Shown piece by piece: positions 34,422 to 45,507 of a stretch of DNA of 64,000 nt. This DNA is from Deltaproteobacteria bacterium GWB2_55_19 (GTDB taxonomy: Bacteria > Desulfobacterota > GWC2-55-46). The DNA is taken from the NCBI GenBank assembly GCA_001797465.1, contig MGPQ01000020.1, forward strand, positions 1-64,000, read 5' to 3'. The translations under genes were made by a program, and so were the position numbers. How positions within the stretch are numbered: position 1 is the stretch's first letter; each line of letters starts with the position of its first letter. The notes beneath the pieces are model-generated. The model did not search any database, was not told where the DNA came from, and was given only the letters and a program-made list of their open reading frames with translations.

Positions 34422-35075
34422 ATGTGGGTAGCAGGCGTATTGCTCGCGTTCATACTGCCGGTCATATACATTGTCATAAAGGAATGGCGGTCCAGGAAGG
34501 CTTCAGAGAAGGACAATGGGCCTCCCGTGAAAAAGAAACCGTTGGACCGGAGGGCCCTCGCCGGGGTCTCCGTAATACTCTTTGCGCTCATACTCCCGTC
34601 GATCTGGCTCTCCGACATCTCTTACTCATTTTACAGGAAAGAGGATGCCGCGTTGAAGGTCGCCTTCAAGCATTCAGGGGGCAGGGTCGCCGAGTGCGAC
34701 GAGGCCGACCTCATAAAGAAAGAGGGAGAGAGGTACAGGCGGGAGCTCAAGGACACGAGGCAGGTGAAGATGAGCATGTCGAAGCTCGGCGGTTGTTCGA
34801 GGGAGAGACACCCGGTCGTCGTGGAACTCTACATGGACGGCAGGAAACTGCTTGACAAGGCCTACGCGCCGACGGGCCTTAAGAGGGACATGGCCTCTTA
34901 CGTATTCGAGGAGTTCCTGATAGAGCCCGGCTTGCACAGGGTAGAGGCGAAGCTCTACAGGAGCGGCCCCGGCAGACCCGCGGATTTTTCGCTCGACCAC
35001 GCGATGGAATTGAAGCCAGGCGGGATAAGGGTCGTAAGGTTCGACGAGAAGGAGGGCGCGTTATTGATAGAGTGA
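34422..35075 (+). CDS. Membrane protein of unknown function, end of the SCO-cytochrome b operon
   Basis: 217 residues. Two membrane helices (about 2-19 and 47-66, LAGVSVILFALILPSIWLS) then a soluble beta-rich domain, probably periplasmic, with HPVVVELYMDGRKLLDKAY and VEAKLYRSGPGRPADF. No cofactor motif beyond two Cys (in VAECDE and LGGCSRE). I do not recognise the family. It follows the fusion gene after 6 bp with GGGAG as ribosome site, so it is likely an accessory or assembly factor of the same complex. Confidence 0.7.
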   Translation: MWVAGVLLAFILPVIYIVIKEWRSRKASEKDNGPPVKKKPLDRRALAGVSVILFALILPSIWLSDISYSFYRKEDAALKVAFKHSGGRVAECDEADLIKKEGERYRRELKDTRQVKMSMSKLGGCSRERHPVVVELYMDGRKLLDKAYAPTGLKRDMASYVFEEFLIEPGLHRVEAKLYRSGPGRPADFSLDHAMELKPGGIRVVRFDEKEGALLIE

Positions 35076-35167
35076 TAAGGCGATCTTCGCTTAACGTCCT
35101 ATCTTCGAGCCCCTCCCATCCCGCAGGCCCCCTCCCCAGAAAAACCTTGTAAGTACGCCCCTTTTCT

Positions 35168-35173
35168 TATAAT
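35168..35173 (+). promoter_or_regulatory. -10 box of the chemoreceptor gene
   Basis: TATAAT 34 bp upstream of the ATG; the -35 region is poor. Confidence 0.45.
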
Positions 35174-35206
35174 ATCCAGGTAAATAGGCGCTCTTTGGGG
35201 ACTGTG

Positions 35207-37396
35207 ATGAGATTCGGCATAAGGACGAAGCTCCTCGTCTTTGCCACCCTTGTATGGGCGGTGATATTCGGGGTATACAGCTTCTATATATATCATGAGA
35301 GGATCGAGCAGACGAGGCGTATGGCGCTGATGGCCGCCGACCTCCTCTCCAGGAAGATCGCGGCCGACAGGCAGTACTACGCCTCGACCGTGGTAAAGAG
35401 GGCGCTCGAGGCCGGCCTCACCGTAACAGGCGCCTACCAGAACGACCCCAAGGCCATACCGTTGCCCACCACGTTCATAAAAGAGGTCTCCAAATCATTA
35501 GGGTCGAGAGGCGGCCTCCACATGGAAATAGTCAGCCTGTACCCCATAAACCCGGCTAACGCGCCCAGGGACGCATTCCAGCAGGAGGCGTTGGAGATAT
35601 TCGCAACCGGGGCAGAGGCGCGCCATTACAGTTTTGAGGACTTCGAAGGCATGGCGTCCGTCAGGTACATGATACCGGACATAGCGACGTCCCAGACATG
35701 CGTAGACTGCCACAACAACAACCCGGGGTCCCCCAGGACCGATTATAAAATAGGCGACGTCGCCGGCGCCCTTGAGGTGGTCGTCCCCATAGAAAGCGAG
35801 ATGCACGCGGCGATGGACGACATCCTGCGCTCCATACTCTACGGCTTCGCCGTCGTCCTCTCGATGGGCCTCGTGGGGCTCGCCTTCATACGGAAGGTCG
35901 TCACCTCCCCGGTATTGAGCCTTGTGGACACGACGAGACAGCTCGCCTCCGGGGACCTGACGGCCGGGGCCGGGGTAAAGTCAAAGGATGAGCTCGGGCT
36001 CCTCGCCGCGCAGACTAACGAGCTCGCCAGGAACTTGAGCGTTGTGATAGAGGGGATAAGGAAGACGTCGGACGAGGAGACCGAGATTACCTCGGGCCTT
36101 AAAGATGTCAGGAGGCGGATAATAGACGGCGCCACGCGCCAGGGCGCGGCGATAGACTCCATCGGCGGGAACATGGAGGGGCTTAACGCGACGATAGTAG
36201 AGATAGCCAGGTACTCGGAGTCTCTGGCCGCCGCTGTGGAGAAGGGGGCGGCGTCTGTCCTCGAACTCGGCGCTTCGGTCGCCGACGTCGTCGATAACAT
36301 GGATTCGCTGTTGTCCAGCGTGGATGAGACCGCCGCCTCAACGCGCGACATGTCGTTTTCGATAAAGGAAATATCCGAGAATATCGAGAGCCTCTCGTCC
36401 TCCGTCATGCAGGTGTCGTCATCCATGACGCAGATAAACGCCCGGATACGGGAGGTCGAGACTAACGCGGCTGAGGCGTCCAGGTTCGCCGAGGACGTCA
36501 TAAGGGACGCCAACGCCGGGCTCCTTGCCGTCGAATCCACCATAGACGGGATAATAAGGACAAAGGACATAACGCGGGAATCGACCGGGATAATAAACAG
36601 CCTGTCCGAGAAGATAAAGGAGATAGGAAAGACGCTCGATGTCATCAGGGACGTCGCCGAGGAGACGAACTTGCTCGCCTTAAACGCCGCCATCATCGCG
36701 GCCCAGTCCGGAGAGCACGGCAAGAGCTTCTCGGTAGTATCGAACGAGATCAAGGACCTCGCCGAGAGGACTTCGACCTCCGCGAAGGAGGTCTCCGAGA
36801 TAATCGACGCGGTTGAGATCGAGTCGAACAGGGCCGTCAAAGCGATGGATAAGGGGTGCCTGAGCGCCGAGGAGGGCGTAAAGCTCTCGATGGAGGCCGG
36901 AGAGGGTTTGAAAAAGATAGTAAGCTCCGCCAAAAAGTCTACCGAGAGCGTGCGCGAGATAGCACGCGCCTCGGTCGAGCAATCCAAGGAGATAAACCTG
37001 GTCGTCGAGGCTACTGGGAAGGTCGCGGAGATGACCCGGAGGATCGTGAGCGCCACGCAGGAGCAGGCGAAGGGGAGCGAGCTCATAACCAGGGCGTCCG
37101 AGCGGCTCGCGAACATCGCTTACAGGGTCAAGGGCTCGACGAGGGCGCAGGCGGCGTCCGACAAGGAGATCACAGGAGCCATAGAGGAAGTAAGGAGTAT
37201 GGTGAGCTTCATAAGCAATATCATCCGCGAGCAGGAGAAGAACACCGCTAAAGTCGTGGACGCCATAGAGGCCGTCCGGATGGTCTCGGTCGAGAACAGG
37301 GACAAGGTTCTGGAGTCCGAGAAGGCCTTCGGGCGGCTCATCCAGCTCAACCGCGACATGAGCGAGAGTGTCGCCAGGTTCAGGCTCGATAAATAG
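35207..37396 (+). CDS. Methyl-accepting chemotaxis protein with haem-binding DUF3365 sensor
   Basis: 729 residues. Membrane helix (about 9-29), periplasmic Tll0287-like/DUF3365 domain (35-200) with a c-type haem motif CVDCH (165-169), second helix (207-228), HAMP (228-282) and a long coiled-coil signalling domain whose tip reads [21 protein letters not shown] with [16 protein letters not shown]. No CheR-tethering pentapeptide at the C-terminus. Haem-c sensors of this type respond to redox state, O2, NO or CO. The gene directly follows the haem-copper/cytochrome b cluster, which may supply the signal (inference). ATG chosen over an upstream TTG. Confidence 0.9.
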   Translation: MRFGIRTKLLVFATLVWAVIFGVYSFYIYHERIEQTRRMALMAADLLSRKIAADRQYYASTVVKRALEAGLTVTGAYQNDPKAIPLPTTFIKEVSKSLGSRGGLHMEIVSLYPINPANAPRDAFQQEALEIFATGAEARHYSFEDFEGMASVRYMIPDIATSQTCVDCHNNNPGSPRTDYKIGDVAGALEVVVPIESEMHAAMDDILRSILYGFAVVLSMGLVGLAFIRKVVTSPVLSLVDTTRQLASGDLTAGAGVKSKDELGLLAAQTNELARNLSVVIEGIRKTSDEETEITSGLKDVRRRIIDGATRQGAAIDSIGGNMEGLNATIVEIARYSESLAAAVEKGAASVLELGASVADVVDNMDSLLSSVDETAASTRDMSFSIKEISENIESLSSSVMQVSSSMTQINARIREVETNAAEASRFAEDVIRDANAGLLAVESTIDGIIRTKDITRESTGIINSLSEKIKEIGKTLDVIRDVAEETNLLALNAAIIAAQSGEHGKSFSVVSNEIKDLAERTSTSAKEVSEIIDAVEIESNRAVKAMDKGCLSAEEGVKLSMEAGEGLKKIVSSAKKSTESVREIARASVEQSKEINLVVEATGKVAEMTRRIVSATQEQAKGSELITRASERLANIAYRVKGSTRAQAASDKEITGAIEEVRSMVSFISNIIREQEKNTAKVVDAIEAVRMVSVENRDKVLESEKAFGRLIQLNRDMSESVARFRLDK

Positions 37397-37454
37397 GCTT
37401 TTTATCCTTGTATTTCAGCTGGTTGAGCATAGGCAGGCAGTGACGCCTTTTTTG

Positions 37455-37483
37455 TTGCAAGGGCCGGTCGAATCCCTTATAAT
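37455..37483 (+). promoter_or_regulatory. Promoter upstream of tRNA-Leu and tig
   Basis: TTGCAA (37455-37460), 17-bp spacer, TATAAT (37478-37483). The start would be about 155 nt before tRNA-Leu, and tig may be read through. Confidence 0.65.
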
Positions 37484-37646
37484 ACGTGAGAAGTAATTGA
37501 GTTTTTTGCCGATTTTTGCCCCAAAGGCCCGCTAAAGCCTTTCATTTAGTCCTTTTATCGTATTTTCTTCTCAGGCGGGCCGCCCGTTGCCTGCAAGGGC
37601 GTGTTCCACCGCTATTTGGCTGATTCCAGGAAGCAGAGGCCTTTTC

Positions 37647-37729
37647 GCGAGAGTGGCGGAACTGGCAGACGCGCCAGACTTAGGATCTGGTGGGCAACCA
37701 TGGGGGTTCGATTCCCCCCTCTCGCACCA
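37647..37729 (+). tRNA. tRNA-Leu (TAG)
   Basis: 83 nt with encoded CCA. Acceptor stem GCGAGAG/CTCTCGC, long variable arm, anticodon loop CTTAGGA (TAG) and T-arm GGGGGTTCGATTCCCCC. Confidence 0.95.
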
Positions 37730-37809
37730 GTTGAGGTTTGAAGCGTATGGGTTGCTTAAGGCCCTCGTACTTTATATAAAAAAGAAATCATGGAAAGGTA
37801 TGGGAAGAG

Positions 37810-39099
37810 ATGCAGAAGACAGAGTTGAAGATCTCGGTTGAGGAATTAAGCCCGGTAAAGAAGAGGCTCGACATCACGGTCCCGGCGGAGGCGGTAAAAA
37901 GGGAGCTGGATTCGGCCTACAAGTCGTTGAGGTCGTCGGTCAATATAGCCGGGTTCAGGAAGGGCGCGGTGCCGATGAACATACTCAAGGCCAGGTTCTC
38001 GGGCCACGTCCATGAGGACGTCGTAAAGAAGCTCATTGAGAACGCCTACCCGCACGCGCTCAGCGAAAAGGCGATACAGCCGGTCGACGCCCCTAAGGTC
38101 GAGATAAAGACGGAAGCGCTTGAAGAGGGCAAGGAATTTGCCTTCTCAGCGGTCGTCGAGGTCTCGCCCGCGCTTGTGATAGACGGCTACATGGGCATGA
38201 AGCTCGATAAAAAGGCGATAGAGGTCACCGACAAGGACGTCGAGGACGGCATACAGAAGCTGAGAGAGGTTAAGGCCGGCTTCAAGGACGTGGAGAGGCC
38301 CGCAAAGGACGGGGACCTCGTAGTCGTGGACTTCGAGGGCTTCATGGGGAACGAACCGGTCAAGAACACCAAGTCCGTGGATTACCCCGTCCTCCTTGGT
38401 GAAAAGACTCTCCTGCCCGGCTTCGACGAGGCATTGAGGGGCGCTTCAAAGGGCGAAGACAAGGAGGCTAACATAAGCTTCCCGGACAATTACAGCGAAA
38501 AAACTCTCGCCGGAAAAGAGGCCCGGTTCAAGATGACCGTAAAGGCCGTGAAGGAAAAGGGACTGCCGGAGTTGACCGTTGAGTTCGCCAAGTCGGTCGG
38601 GTGTGAAAACATCGAGGGGCTCGTCGACAAGGTAAAAAAAGAGCTTGCGGACGTGAAGGAGACCCACGATAAGGAGAGGCTCAAAAACGAGATACTCGAC
38701 AAACTCATCGAGGCGCACCCATTCGACGTCCCTGACGCCATGGTGAACAGGTATCTGGGCGTAATACTCAACCGGGTAATAGACGGCATGAAGCAGGGGT
38801 CCTATAACCCCGGCGACCAGGGCCTGTCGATTGAGGAGCTTAAGGGCAAATACAGGGATATGGCCGTAAGGCAGGTAAAGGAGGACGTCGTCCTCGACAC
38901 GATCGCGGCAAAAGAAAAACTTGAAGTTTCCCGCGAAGAGACCGAAAAGGCAGTAAGGAGCATCGCGGAGTCGAGGGGCGTCTCGTTTGAGTCCCTCATG
39001 GGCAGGATCGAGAAAGAAGGGGCGCTCGAGATAATAAAGGACGGGATGAAGCACGAGAAGGTATTCGATATCATTTTAGGCGCAAGCTCCGCCGCTTAG
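37810..39099 (+). CDS. tig: Trigger factor (ribosome-associated chaperone/PPIase)
   Basis: 429 residues. N-terminal ribosome-binding domain with the signature region NIAGFRKGAVPMNIL (usually GFRKGKVP), FKBP-type PPIase domain (about 160-245; DGDLVVVDFEGFMGN, LPGFDEAL) and C-terminal helical arms. It binds nascent chains at the ribosome exit. The order tig-clpP-clpX-lon is the common quality-control block. Confidence 0.97.
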   Translation: MQKTELKISVEELSPVKKRLDITVPAEAVKRELDSAYKSLRSSVNIAGFRKGAVPMNILKARFSGHVHEDVVKKLIENAYPHALSEKAIQPVDAPKVEIKTEALEEGKEFAFSAVVEVSPALVIDGYMGMKLDKKAIEVTDKDVEDGIQKLREVKAGFKDVERPAKDGDLVVVDFEGFMGNEPVKNTKSVDYPVLLGEKTLLPGFDEALRGASKGEDKEANISFPDNYSEKTLAGKEARFKMTVKAVKEKGLPELTVEFAKSVGCENIEGLVDKVKKELADVKETHDKERLKNEILDKLIEAHPFDVPDAMVNRYLGVILNRVIDGMKQGSYNPGDQGLSIEELKGKYRDMAVRQVKEDVVLDTIAAKEKLEVSREETEKAVRSIAESRGVSFESLMGRIEKEGALEIIKDGMKHEKVFDIILGASSAA

Positions 39100-39314
39100 A
39101 CCGGCCTGAAAGTCCGTTTGGAAACCCGGAACGCGCGAGGCGGCTTCCCGAGGCCTCAGACAAGCGGACGCGAGGACCGGTTGGAGTATGGTAGATAGGG
39201 GGCGGAGGGGCGCGGGCGTACTTGCATGTACGACAGGGCCCAGGGCATTTCTGCTTGCAAGGCAGATGGACTTTGCCGGCGGTTAAGCCAAATAATCAGA
39301 ACCGAGGAGGTTTC

Positions 39315-39923
39315 ATGACTTTGATCCCGATGGTTGTAGAGCAGTCCGGCCGCGGAGAGAGGGCCTACGACATATATTCGAGGCTCCTTAAGGACAGGAT
39401 AATCTTCCTCGGGTCCGCCATCGACGATAACGTTTCCAACCTGATAGTCGCCCAGCTCCTCTTCCTCGAGTCCGAGGACCCGGAAAAGGACATACACATC
39501 TATGTAAACTCCCCCGGCGGGCTCGTCTCAGCCGGGCTCGCCATCTACGATACCATGCAGTATGTTAAACCCGACGTCTCGACGATCTGCATAGGACAAG
39601 CCGCCTCTATGGGCGCGCTCCTCCTCGCCGGAGGCACGGCTGGAAAACGCTTCGCGCTCCCTAATTCCAGGTTACTCATACACCAGCCCCTTGGCGGCGC
39701 CCAGGGGCAGGCGACTGAAATAGACATCCAGGCGAGGGAGATACTCCGCATCAGAGAGGAACTCGCCAGGATAATGTCCAGGCACACGGGCCAGCCGGTT
39801 GAAAAGGTCCATAGGGACACCGAACGGGACTTTTATATGACTGGGCAACAGGGCGTGGAATATGGTATAATTGATAAGGTAATTGAGAAAAGGGCCTCAG
39901 TCGAACCGATTAACCCACGGTAA
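39315..39923 (+). CDS. clpP: ATP-dependent Clp protease proteolytic subunit
   Basis: 202 residues from ATG 39315 (CGAGGAGG). Serine protease with catalytic Ser in [14 protein letters not shown] (about 98), His in [13 protein letters not shown] and Asp in [10 protein letters not shown]. Typical [10 protein letters not shown]-like [10 protein letters not shown] motif. Partner of ClpX encoded next. It is separated from tig by about 215 bp with its own likely promoter. Confidence 0.97.
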   Translation: MTLIPMVVEQSGRGERAYDIYSRLLKDRIIFLGSAIDDNVSNLIVAQLLFLESEDPEKDIHIYVNSPGGLVSAGLAIYDTMQYVKPDVSTICIGQAASMGALLLAGGTAGKRFALPNSRLLIHQPLGGAQGQATEIDIQAREILRIREELARIMSRHTGQPVEKVHRDTERDFYMTGQQGVEYGIIDKVIEKRASVEPINPR

Positions 39924-40028
39924 AATAAGCGGAATTTTTCACGGCCGTGGCGGCTTAAGCGATTTTGAAAATAAATGTTGAAAATACTCTTAAGCTAATA
40001 TCTTTTCTCAAGCGCTTGGAGGACTGAG

Positions 40029-41279
40029 ATGTCAGTTAGCAAAAAGGGCGGTAATTATCTGACCTGTTCGTTTTGTAGCAAGGGGCAGGACGAGGTAAGG
40101 AAGCTCGTAGCCGGGCCGATGGTCTACATATGCGACGAGTGCATCGAGCTCTGCAACGATATAATCGCCGAGGAGTACGAGAAAGAGGAGTTCAAGAAGC
40201 GCGAGCACACGATCCCCAAGCCGACCGAGATTAAAAAAGTCCTTGACGAGTATGTCGTCGGCCAGGAACACGCCAAAAAGGTTTTGTCCGTAGCGGTCCA
40301 CAACCACTACAAGAGGATAGAGTCCAAGGTCGCGCTCGGAAACGTAGACCTCCAGAAGAGCAACATCCTAATAGTCGGCCCGACCGGCTCCGGAAAGACG
40401 CTCCTTGCCCAGACACTCGCCAAGATCCTGAACGTCCCATTCACCATAGCCGACGCGACGACCTTGACAGAGGCCGGATACGTCGGAGAGGACGTCGAGA
40501 ACATAATCCTGAGCCTGCTCCAGAACGCGGAATACGACATAGAGCGGTGCCAGAAGGGCATCGTCTACATAGACGAGATAGACAAGATAGCGAGGAAGAG
40601 CGACTCGCCGTCCATTACAAGGGACGTTTCAGGCGAGGGCGTCCAGCAGGCGCTCCTTAAGATAATCGAAGGGACCGTCGCGAACGTCCCGCCCAAGGGC
40701 GGCAGGAAGCACCCTCAGCAGGAGTTCCTGCAGGTCGATACGACGAACATACTCTTTATCTGCGGGGGCGCGTTCAACGGTCTCGATACCATCATCTCGC
40801 AGAGGGTGGGCAAGAGGTCCGTGGGTTTCAGCACCGACGCGAAAAAGCCGGTCGAGCCCAGCATTGCCAAGGCCCTTCACGACGTCGAGCCGCAGGACTT
40901 CCTTAAATACGGGCTCATCCCCGAGTTCATGGGCAGGCTCCCGGTGGTCGCGGTCCTGGACGAGCTCGAGGAAAAGGACCTCGTAAAGATACTGATGGAG
41001 CCCAAGAACGCGATAATAAAACAGTACCAGAAGCTCTTCGAGTTCGAGAACGTGAAGCTCAAGTTCTCGGAAGGCGCCCTTACGGCCGTAGCCAGGGAGT
41101 CGATGAGGAGGAAGGCCGGGGCCAGAGGCCTCCGCGCCATACTCGAGAACGTAATGCTTGACACGATGTACGAGATCCCCTCGCAGTCCAACATCAAGGA
41201 GTGCATCGTAAACGAGGACGTAATCCTCGAAAAGGCGAAGCCGATAATAGTGTACGGCAACAGGGCCGAGACGGCTTGA
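40029..41279 (+). CDS. clpX: ATP-dependent Clp protease ATP-binding subunit
   Basis: 416 residues. N-terminal zinc finger with CSFC and CDECIELC (residues 12-38), AAA+ domain with Walker A GPTGSGKT, Walker [11 protein letters not shown], pore loop GYVGED and ClpP-binding IGF-like loop (here VGF within RSVGF). Unfolds tagged substrates for ClpP. Confidence 0.97.
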   Translation: MSVSKKGGNYLTCSFCSKGQDEVRKLVAGPMVYICDECIELCNDIIAEEYEKEEFKKREHTIPKPTEIKKVLDEYVVGQEHAKKVLSVAVHNHYKRIESKVALGNVDLQKSNILIVGPTGSGKTLLAQTLAKILNVPFTIADATTLTEAGYVGEDVENIILSLLQNAEYDIERCQKGIVYIDEIDKIARKSDSPSITRDVSGEGVQQALLKIIEGTVANVPPKGGRKHPQQEFLQVDTTNILFICGGAFNGLDTIISQRVGKRSVGFSTDAKKPVEPSIAKALHDVEPQDFLKYGLIPEFMGRLPVVAVLDELEEKDLVKILMEPKNAIIKQYQKLFEFENVKLKFSEGALTAVARESMRRKAGARGLRAILENVMLDTMYEIPSQSNIKECIVNEDVILEKAKPIIVYGNRAETA

Positions 41280-41383
41280 CGGTCCTTCGGCCGGCGCCGG
41301 ATAAAAACTCTTGAACGGACGCCCCATGAACGGCGGCCAGTTTTCCGGGTGAGCAGATGATCTTTTTGAATGGAGGTAGAAAT

Positions 41384-43795
41384 TTGAAGAACGATAAAAT
41401 GGTAATACCGTTGATCCCGCTCCGGGACATAATCATATTCCCGTACATGGTGGTGCCGCTCTTTGTAGGAAGGGACAAGTCCATAAAGGCCCTTGAGCAC
41501 GCCATGAGCCATGACAAGTCCATACTGCTCGCGGCCCAGAAGAAGGCCAAGACCGAGGAGCCCGGCTCGGACGACATCTACGAAGTCGGCACGCTCGGCA
41601 CCATACTCCAGCTCTTAAGGCTCCCGGACGGGACCGTCAAGGTCCTCGTCGAGGGCAAGAAGCGCGCGCAGATAAAGGAGTTCGTATCCGAGGACGAGTG
41701 TTTCATGGTCTCGGTCGAAGAGATAGAGGAAGGGATAGACGAGACCGTGGAGACCGAGGCGCTCATCCGTTCGGTAGTTAAATCCTTCGAGTCCTACGTG
41801 AAGTTCAACAAGCGCATCCCTCCCGAGATGATAATGAGCGTTTCATCCATCGAGGACCCATCGCGTCTCGCAGACACCATAGCCTCGCACCTTACCATCA
41901 AGCTCGAGGACAAGCAGGCGCTCCTTACCATAGCGAGCCCGACGAAGAGGCTGGAGCGCCTTTACTCCGTCATGGAGAGCGAGATAGAGATACTCGAGGT
42001 CGAGCAGAAGATACGCCAGAGGGTCAAGCGCCAGATGGAGAAGACCCAGAAGGAGTATTACCTGAGCGAGCAGATGAAGGCGATCCAGAAGGAGCTCGGG
42101 GAGAAGGATGAATTCAAGAGCGAGATACAGGAGTTCGAGGAAAAGTTAAAGTCCAAGAAGATGTCGAAGGAGGCGACGCGGAAGGCCAAGCAGGAGTTGA
42201 AGAAGCTCCGGCTCATGTCCCCGATGTCCGCCGAGGCGACCGTATCGAGAAACTACATAGACTGGATGGTGAGCCTGCCCTGGGACCACGAGACCGAGGA
42301 GAAGAAGGACATCTCTGAAGCCGAGCGCGTCCTCGAGGAAGACCACTACGGCCTTAAGAACGTAAAGGAGCGCATCGTCGAGTACCTCGCGGTACGCGGC
42401 CTCGTAGACGAGATGAAAGGCCCCATACTCTGCCTCGTAGGCCCTCCGGGCGTCGGGAAGACGTCGCTTGCAAAGTCGATAGCCCGCGCCACCGGCAGGA
42501 ACTTCGTCCGCCTCTCTTTGGGCGGCGTAAAGGACGAGGCCGAGATAAGGGGGCACAGGCGGACCTACATAGGCTCCATGCCGGGAAAGATCATACAGTC
42601 GCTGAAGAAGGCGGGATCGAATAACCCCGTCTTCCTGCTGGACGAAGTCGACAAGATGAGCCACGACTTCAGGGGAGACCCGGCGTCCGCCCTCCTTGAG
42701 GTCCTGGACCCGGAACAGAACCACACCTTCGACGACCATTATCTCGACTGCGACTATGACCTCTCGAAGATAATGTTCATAACGACCGCCAACTCCGTGC
42801 AGGGCATACCTTACCCGCTCCTCGACAGGATGGAGCTTATAAGGATACCCGGCTACACCGAGCTTGAGAAGCTACATATAGTCGAGAGGTTCTTACTGCC
42901 TAAACAGCTCAAGATGCACGGGCTTACAAAAGAGAACCTCGACCTCGCAAAGGCGACGATCCTTACAGTCGTAAGGAGATACACGAAGGAGGCCGGCGTC
43001 AGGAGCCTCGAAAGACAGATCGCCGCTGTCTGCCGCAAGGCCGCCAGGGAGATATTGAGGAAGGGAAGGGAAGCGAAGGTAGCGGTCTCGTCGAAGTCTA
43101 TCCCCAAGTACCTGGGCGTCCCGCAGTACCGCTACGGCACGATCGAGAAGGCCGATGAGATCGGCGTGGCCACGGGCCTCGCCTGGACCGAGGCCGGAGG
43201 TGAGCTCCTCCAGATCGAAGTCGCCCTCGTCCCCGGAAAGGGCAAGCTAATCATCACCGGCAAGCTCGGCGACGTCATGCAGGAGTCCGCCCAGGCGGCC
43301 ATGACCTACATAAGGAGCAGGGCTACGGAGCTCGGGCTTGAGAAGGACTTCTACCAGAAGCTCGACATACATATCCATGTGCCTGAGGGCGCTATCCCCA
43401 AGGACGGCCCCTCTGCCGGCATCACCATGGCAACGGCCATAGCCTCGGCGCTCATAAGGGTCCCGATAAGCAAGGACGTTGCCATGACCGGAGAGATAAC
43501 GCTCCGCGGAAAGGTCCTCCCCATAGGGGGCCTCAAGGAGAAGCTCCTTGCCGCGCACAGGGCCGGCATCCCCAGGGTCCTCATTCCCCTGGACAACGAG
43601 AAGGACATTAAGGAGATACCCGCGCAGATACTCAAGCAGGTGACGCCGATATTCGTCCAGCACATGGACGAGGTCCTCGTCCGGGCCCTGGTCGTGAAGG
43701 GAAGGGACGAGATATTCAAGGGCGCGAAGATCGAGAAGGAAACCGTCGCCGCGCCATCGGAAACCCCGGCGAGCGACCACGTGATAAGGCATTGA
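41384..43795 (+). CDS. lon: ATP-dependent protease La
   Basis: 803 residues from TTG 41384, chosen because GGAGG lies seven bases upstream; the ATG at 41357 would add nine residues without a clear site. N-terminal LonN domain ([17 protein letters not shown]), AAA+ ([22 protein letters not shown]) and protease domain with catalytic Ser in KDGPSAGIT and Lys in [13 protein letters not shown]. Degrades misfolded and regulatory proteins. Ends the quality-control block. Confidence 0.97.
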   Translation: MKNDKMVIPLIPLRDIIIFPYMVVPLFVGRDKSIKALEHAMSHDKSILLAAQKKAKTEEPGSDDIYEVGTLGTILQLLRLPDGTVKVLVEGKKRAQIKEFVSEDECFMVSVEEIEEGIDETVETEALIRSVVKSFESYVKFNKRIPPEMIMSVSSIEDPSRLADTIASHLTIKLEDKQALLTIASPTKRLERLYSVMESEIEILEVEQKIRQRVKRQMEKTQKEYYLSEQMKAIQKELGEKDEFKSEIQEFEEKLKSKKMSKEATRKAKQELKKLRLMSPMSAEATVSRNYIDWMVSLPWDHETEEKKDISEAERVLEEDHYGLKNVKERIVEYLAVRGLVDEMKGPILCLVGPPGVGKTSLAKSIARATGRNFVRLSLGGVKDEAEIRGHRRTYIGSMPGKIIQSLKKAGSNNPVFLLDEVDKMSHDFRGDPASALLEVLDPEQNHTFDDHYLDCDYDLSKIMFITTANSVQGIPYPLLDRMELIRIPGYTELEKLHIVERFLLPKQLKMHGLTKENLDLAKATILTVVRRYTKEAGVRSLERQIAAVCRKAAREILRKGREAKVAVSSKSIPKYLGVPQYRYGTIEKADEIGVATGLAWTEAGGELLQIEVALVPGKGKLIITGKLGDVMQESAQAAMTYIRSRATELGLEKDFYQKLDIHIHVPEGAIPKDGPSAGITMATAIASALIRVPISKDVAMTGEITLRGKVLPIGGLKEKLLAAHRAGIPRVLIPLDNEKDIKEIPAQILKQVTPIFVQHMDEVLVRALVVKGRDEIFKGAKIEKETVAAPSETPASDHVIRH

Positions 43796-43810
43796 GCGCG
43801 GATGGACAAG

Positions 43811-43841
43811 AAAAAGGGGCGCATGAACGCGCCCCTTTTTC
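43811..43841 (+). terminator. lon terminator
   Basis: AAAAAGGGGCGC / GCGCCCCTTTTT hairpin with T-run, 16 bp after the stop codon. Confidence 0.92.
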
Positions 43842-43850
43842 ATTTCCAGC

Positions 43851-43879
43851 TTGACATTAGCCCTTAAAATTGTTAAATA
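43851..43879 (+). promoter_or_regulatory. Promoter of tRNA-Val
   Basis: TTGACA (43851-43856), then TTAAAT/TAAATA at 43873-43879 with 16-17 bp spacing. Confidence 0.6.
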
Positions 43880-43932
43880 TCTATATTCCCCGTCGACAGA
43901 CGGGGAATTCTTTTCGGTACAATAGAGACAAC

Positions 43933-44008
43933 GGGCGGGTAGCTCAGTTGGTAGAGCACAGCCCTTACAAGGCTGGGGTCACAGGTTCGATCCCTGTTCC
44001 GCCTACCA
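43933..44008 (+). tRNA. tRNA-Val (TAC)
   Basis: 76 nt with encoded CCA. D-arm TAGCTCAGTTGGTAGAGC, anticodon loop CTTACAA (TAC), T-arm ACAGGTTCGATCCCTGT. The first acceptor pair is G-T. Confidence 0.95.
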
Positions 44009-44019
44009 TGATTAAATTC

Positions 44020-44092
44020 AGTCTGCCTCTAAAAATTAGGAATTTTTTCTGACGCAGAGATCAGGAAAAATAACAATTTTCAGCGGTAGACT
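44020..44092. repeat. MITE-like palindromic repeat, copy B (internally deleted)
   Basis: 73 bp between two tRNA genes. Ends GTCTGCC / GGTAGAC and the blocks CTAAAAATTAGGAATTTTTT and GGAAAAATAACAATTTT match copies A and C, but the central GGGCGG hairpin is missing. Confidence 0.7.
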
Positions 44093-44098
44093 AAAACT

Positions 44099-44175
44099 GG
44101 GGCCGTAGTTAAGTCGGTTATAACGCTGGCCTGTCAAGCCAGAGGGCGCGGGTTCGAGTCCCGTCGGCCCCGCCA
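44099..44175 (+). tRNA. tRNA-Asp (GTC)
   Basis: 77 nt with encoded CCA. Acceptor GGGGCCG/CGGCCCC, anticodon loop CTGTCAA (GTC), T-arm GCGGGTTCGAGTCCCGT. Confidence 0.95.
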
Positions 44176-44183
44176 GACACGAG

Positions 44184-44221
44184 AAGCGGTTGCCCCCTTT
44201 AGGGGTCAGCCGCTTTTTTTT
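44184..44221 (+). terminator. Terminator of the tRNA-Val/tRNA-Asp transcript
   Basis: AGCGG-TTG-CCCCCT pairs with AGGGG-TCA-GCCGCT, followed by eight T residues. Confidence 0.85.
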
Positions 44222-44416
44222 GCCCCGCCTGTAATCAATGTTTACTTTTTTTCAAAAAGTTTCGTCGATTGATTTAGCCTGAATTGCGATGCGGCATACC
44301 TCCGCATTATTCTGCTTAAAAGCCCTATTTGAGACTCAAGCCCGCCATCTATCCGCCGATAAGATACTATAAGCTTAGAAAATCGCACCTAAAATCCAGA
44401 TCGCGCGGGTGACCCT

Positions 44417-45280
44417 ATGAACACTGTTACAGCTCAAAACGGAGTTCGTGAAAACGTATTGGACCGGAAAGACGCCTTGAGGGAAAAAGTGAACGGGATG
44501 ATGAACGTCTCTACCGTCCCGACGGTCCTCAAGAAGATAATGGACCTTACCGGCAACCCGAACACCGTCATACACGACCTCGTAAAGGTCATAGAGCGCG
44601 ACCAGGCGATCGCGATGAGGGTAGTCGCCGCCTCCAACGCCGCCTACTACGGTTTTTCCGGAAAGATAAGGACCATCTCGCAGGCTATCCTCATACTCGG
44701 CTTTGATCTCGTCCGCGGGCTCGCCATAACCACAACGGTATTCAACTCAATGCCCGCGAAAGAGAAGGATCGCCTCTTGGAGCTCTGGGCGCATTCGTTC
44801 GAGACGGCCCAGGCCGCGGCCTTGATAGCCCAGAGGACCGGCGCCATCGAGAAGGAGTCCGCTTTCCTTGCCGGGCTATTCCACGATATCGGCAGGCCGG
44901 TCCTCCTCCAGGCCTGCGAAATTGAGGGCGGCATCAGCCCCTTTGACAGGAACACGCTCGAAAAGGAAGAGGAGGCCTTCGGGGCGAACCACGCCGAGGC
45001 CGGCTCGTGGTTCGCCGGGAGGTTCAAGCTCCCGGAAGACAGCACGCTCGCCATACTCTACCACCACAACCCCGAGGCCTGCGCGAAGCCGCAGAAGCTC
45101 CCCCACATGGTAGCCATAATATACCTCGCAAATCTCATGGTCGCCGGGAATGAGACATCCGCTCAGTCCCCTGACCACGATGCCATACTCGCATCCCTCA
45201 AATTGACAGGGGAAGACCTCCTTTCGATGGGTGAGGAGATAGCGGGTTTCAAGGAGACGGTGAGGTCGTATTATATTTAA
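44417..45280 (+). CDS. HDOD domain signalling protein
   Basis: 287 residues. One HDOD domain (about 28-230): MMNVSTVPTVLKKIMDL, RVVAASNAAYYGFSGKIRTI and GLFHDIGRPVLLQ, keeping an HD pair. HDOD proteins are regulatory relatives of HD-GYP phosphodiesterases, generally without catalysis, and take part in c-di-GMP, chemotaxis or cell-cycle signalling. It stands alone between the tRNA cluster and ftsE. Exact role unknown. Confidence 0.9.
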   Translation: MNTVTAQNGVRENVLDRKDALREKVNGMMNVSTVPTVLKKIMDLTGNPNTVIHDLVKVIERDQAIAMRVVAASNAAYYGFSGKIRTISQAILILGFDLVRGLAITTTVFNSMPAKEKDRLLELWAHSFETAQAAALIAQRTGAIEKESAFLAGLFHDIGRPVLLQACEIEGGISPFDRNTLEKEEEAFGANHAEAGSWFAGRFKLPEDSTLAILYHHNPEACAKPQKLPHMVAIIYLANLMVAGNETSAQSPDHDAILASLKLTGEDLLSMGEEIAGFKETVRSYYI

Positions 45281-45375
45281 GGGCGCTCCGACCCTATCCT
45301 GCCTGAGCAGATGGACCGGCGCGGGCGGCATCACCTTCGCTCGTCCTCTCCGGACTTAAAGCCGGTTCATTACCT

Positions 45376-45404
45376 TTGACTTGCCCCCCCCCCGTTATCT
45401 ATAA
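45376..45404 (+). promoter_or_regulatory. Promoter-like site with C10 homopolymer in the spacer
   Basis: TTGACT (45376-45381), 17-bp spacer containing ten consecutive C residues, CTATAA (45399-45404). Slippage in the tract would change the spacer length. Confidence 0.4.
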
Positions 45405-45507
45405 ACCCCTGCGACGCGACGTAAATGGAAAAGGGCCGCTCTCTTAACCCCTCGGGTATTAAGGGCCTTGCCCTGCCTGTTCTGCCTTTGTCGCCGCCTC
45501 TTGCCAC

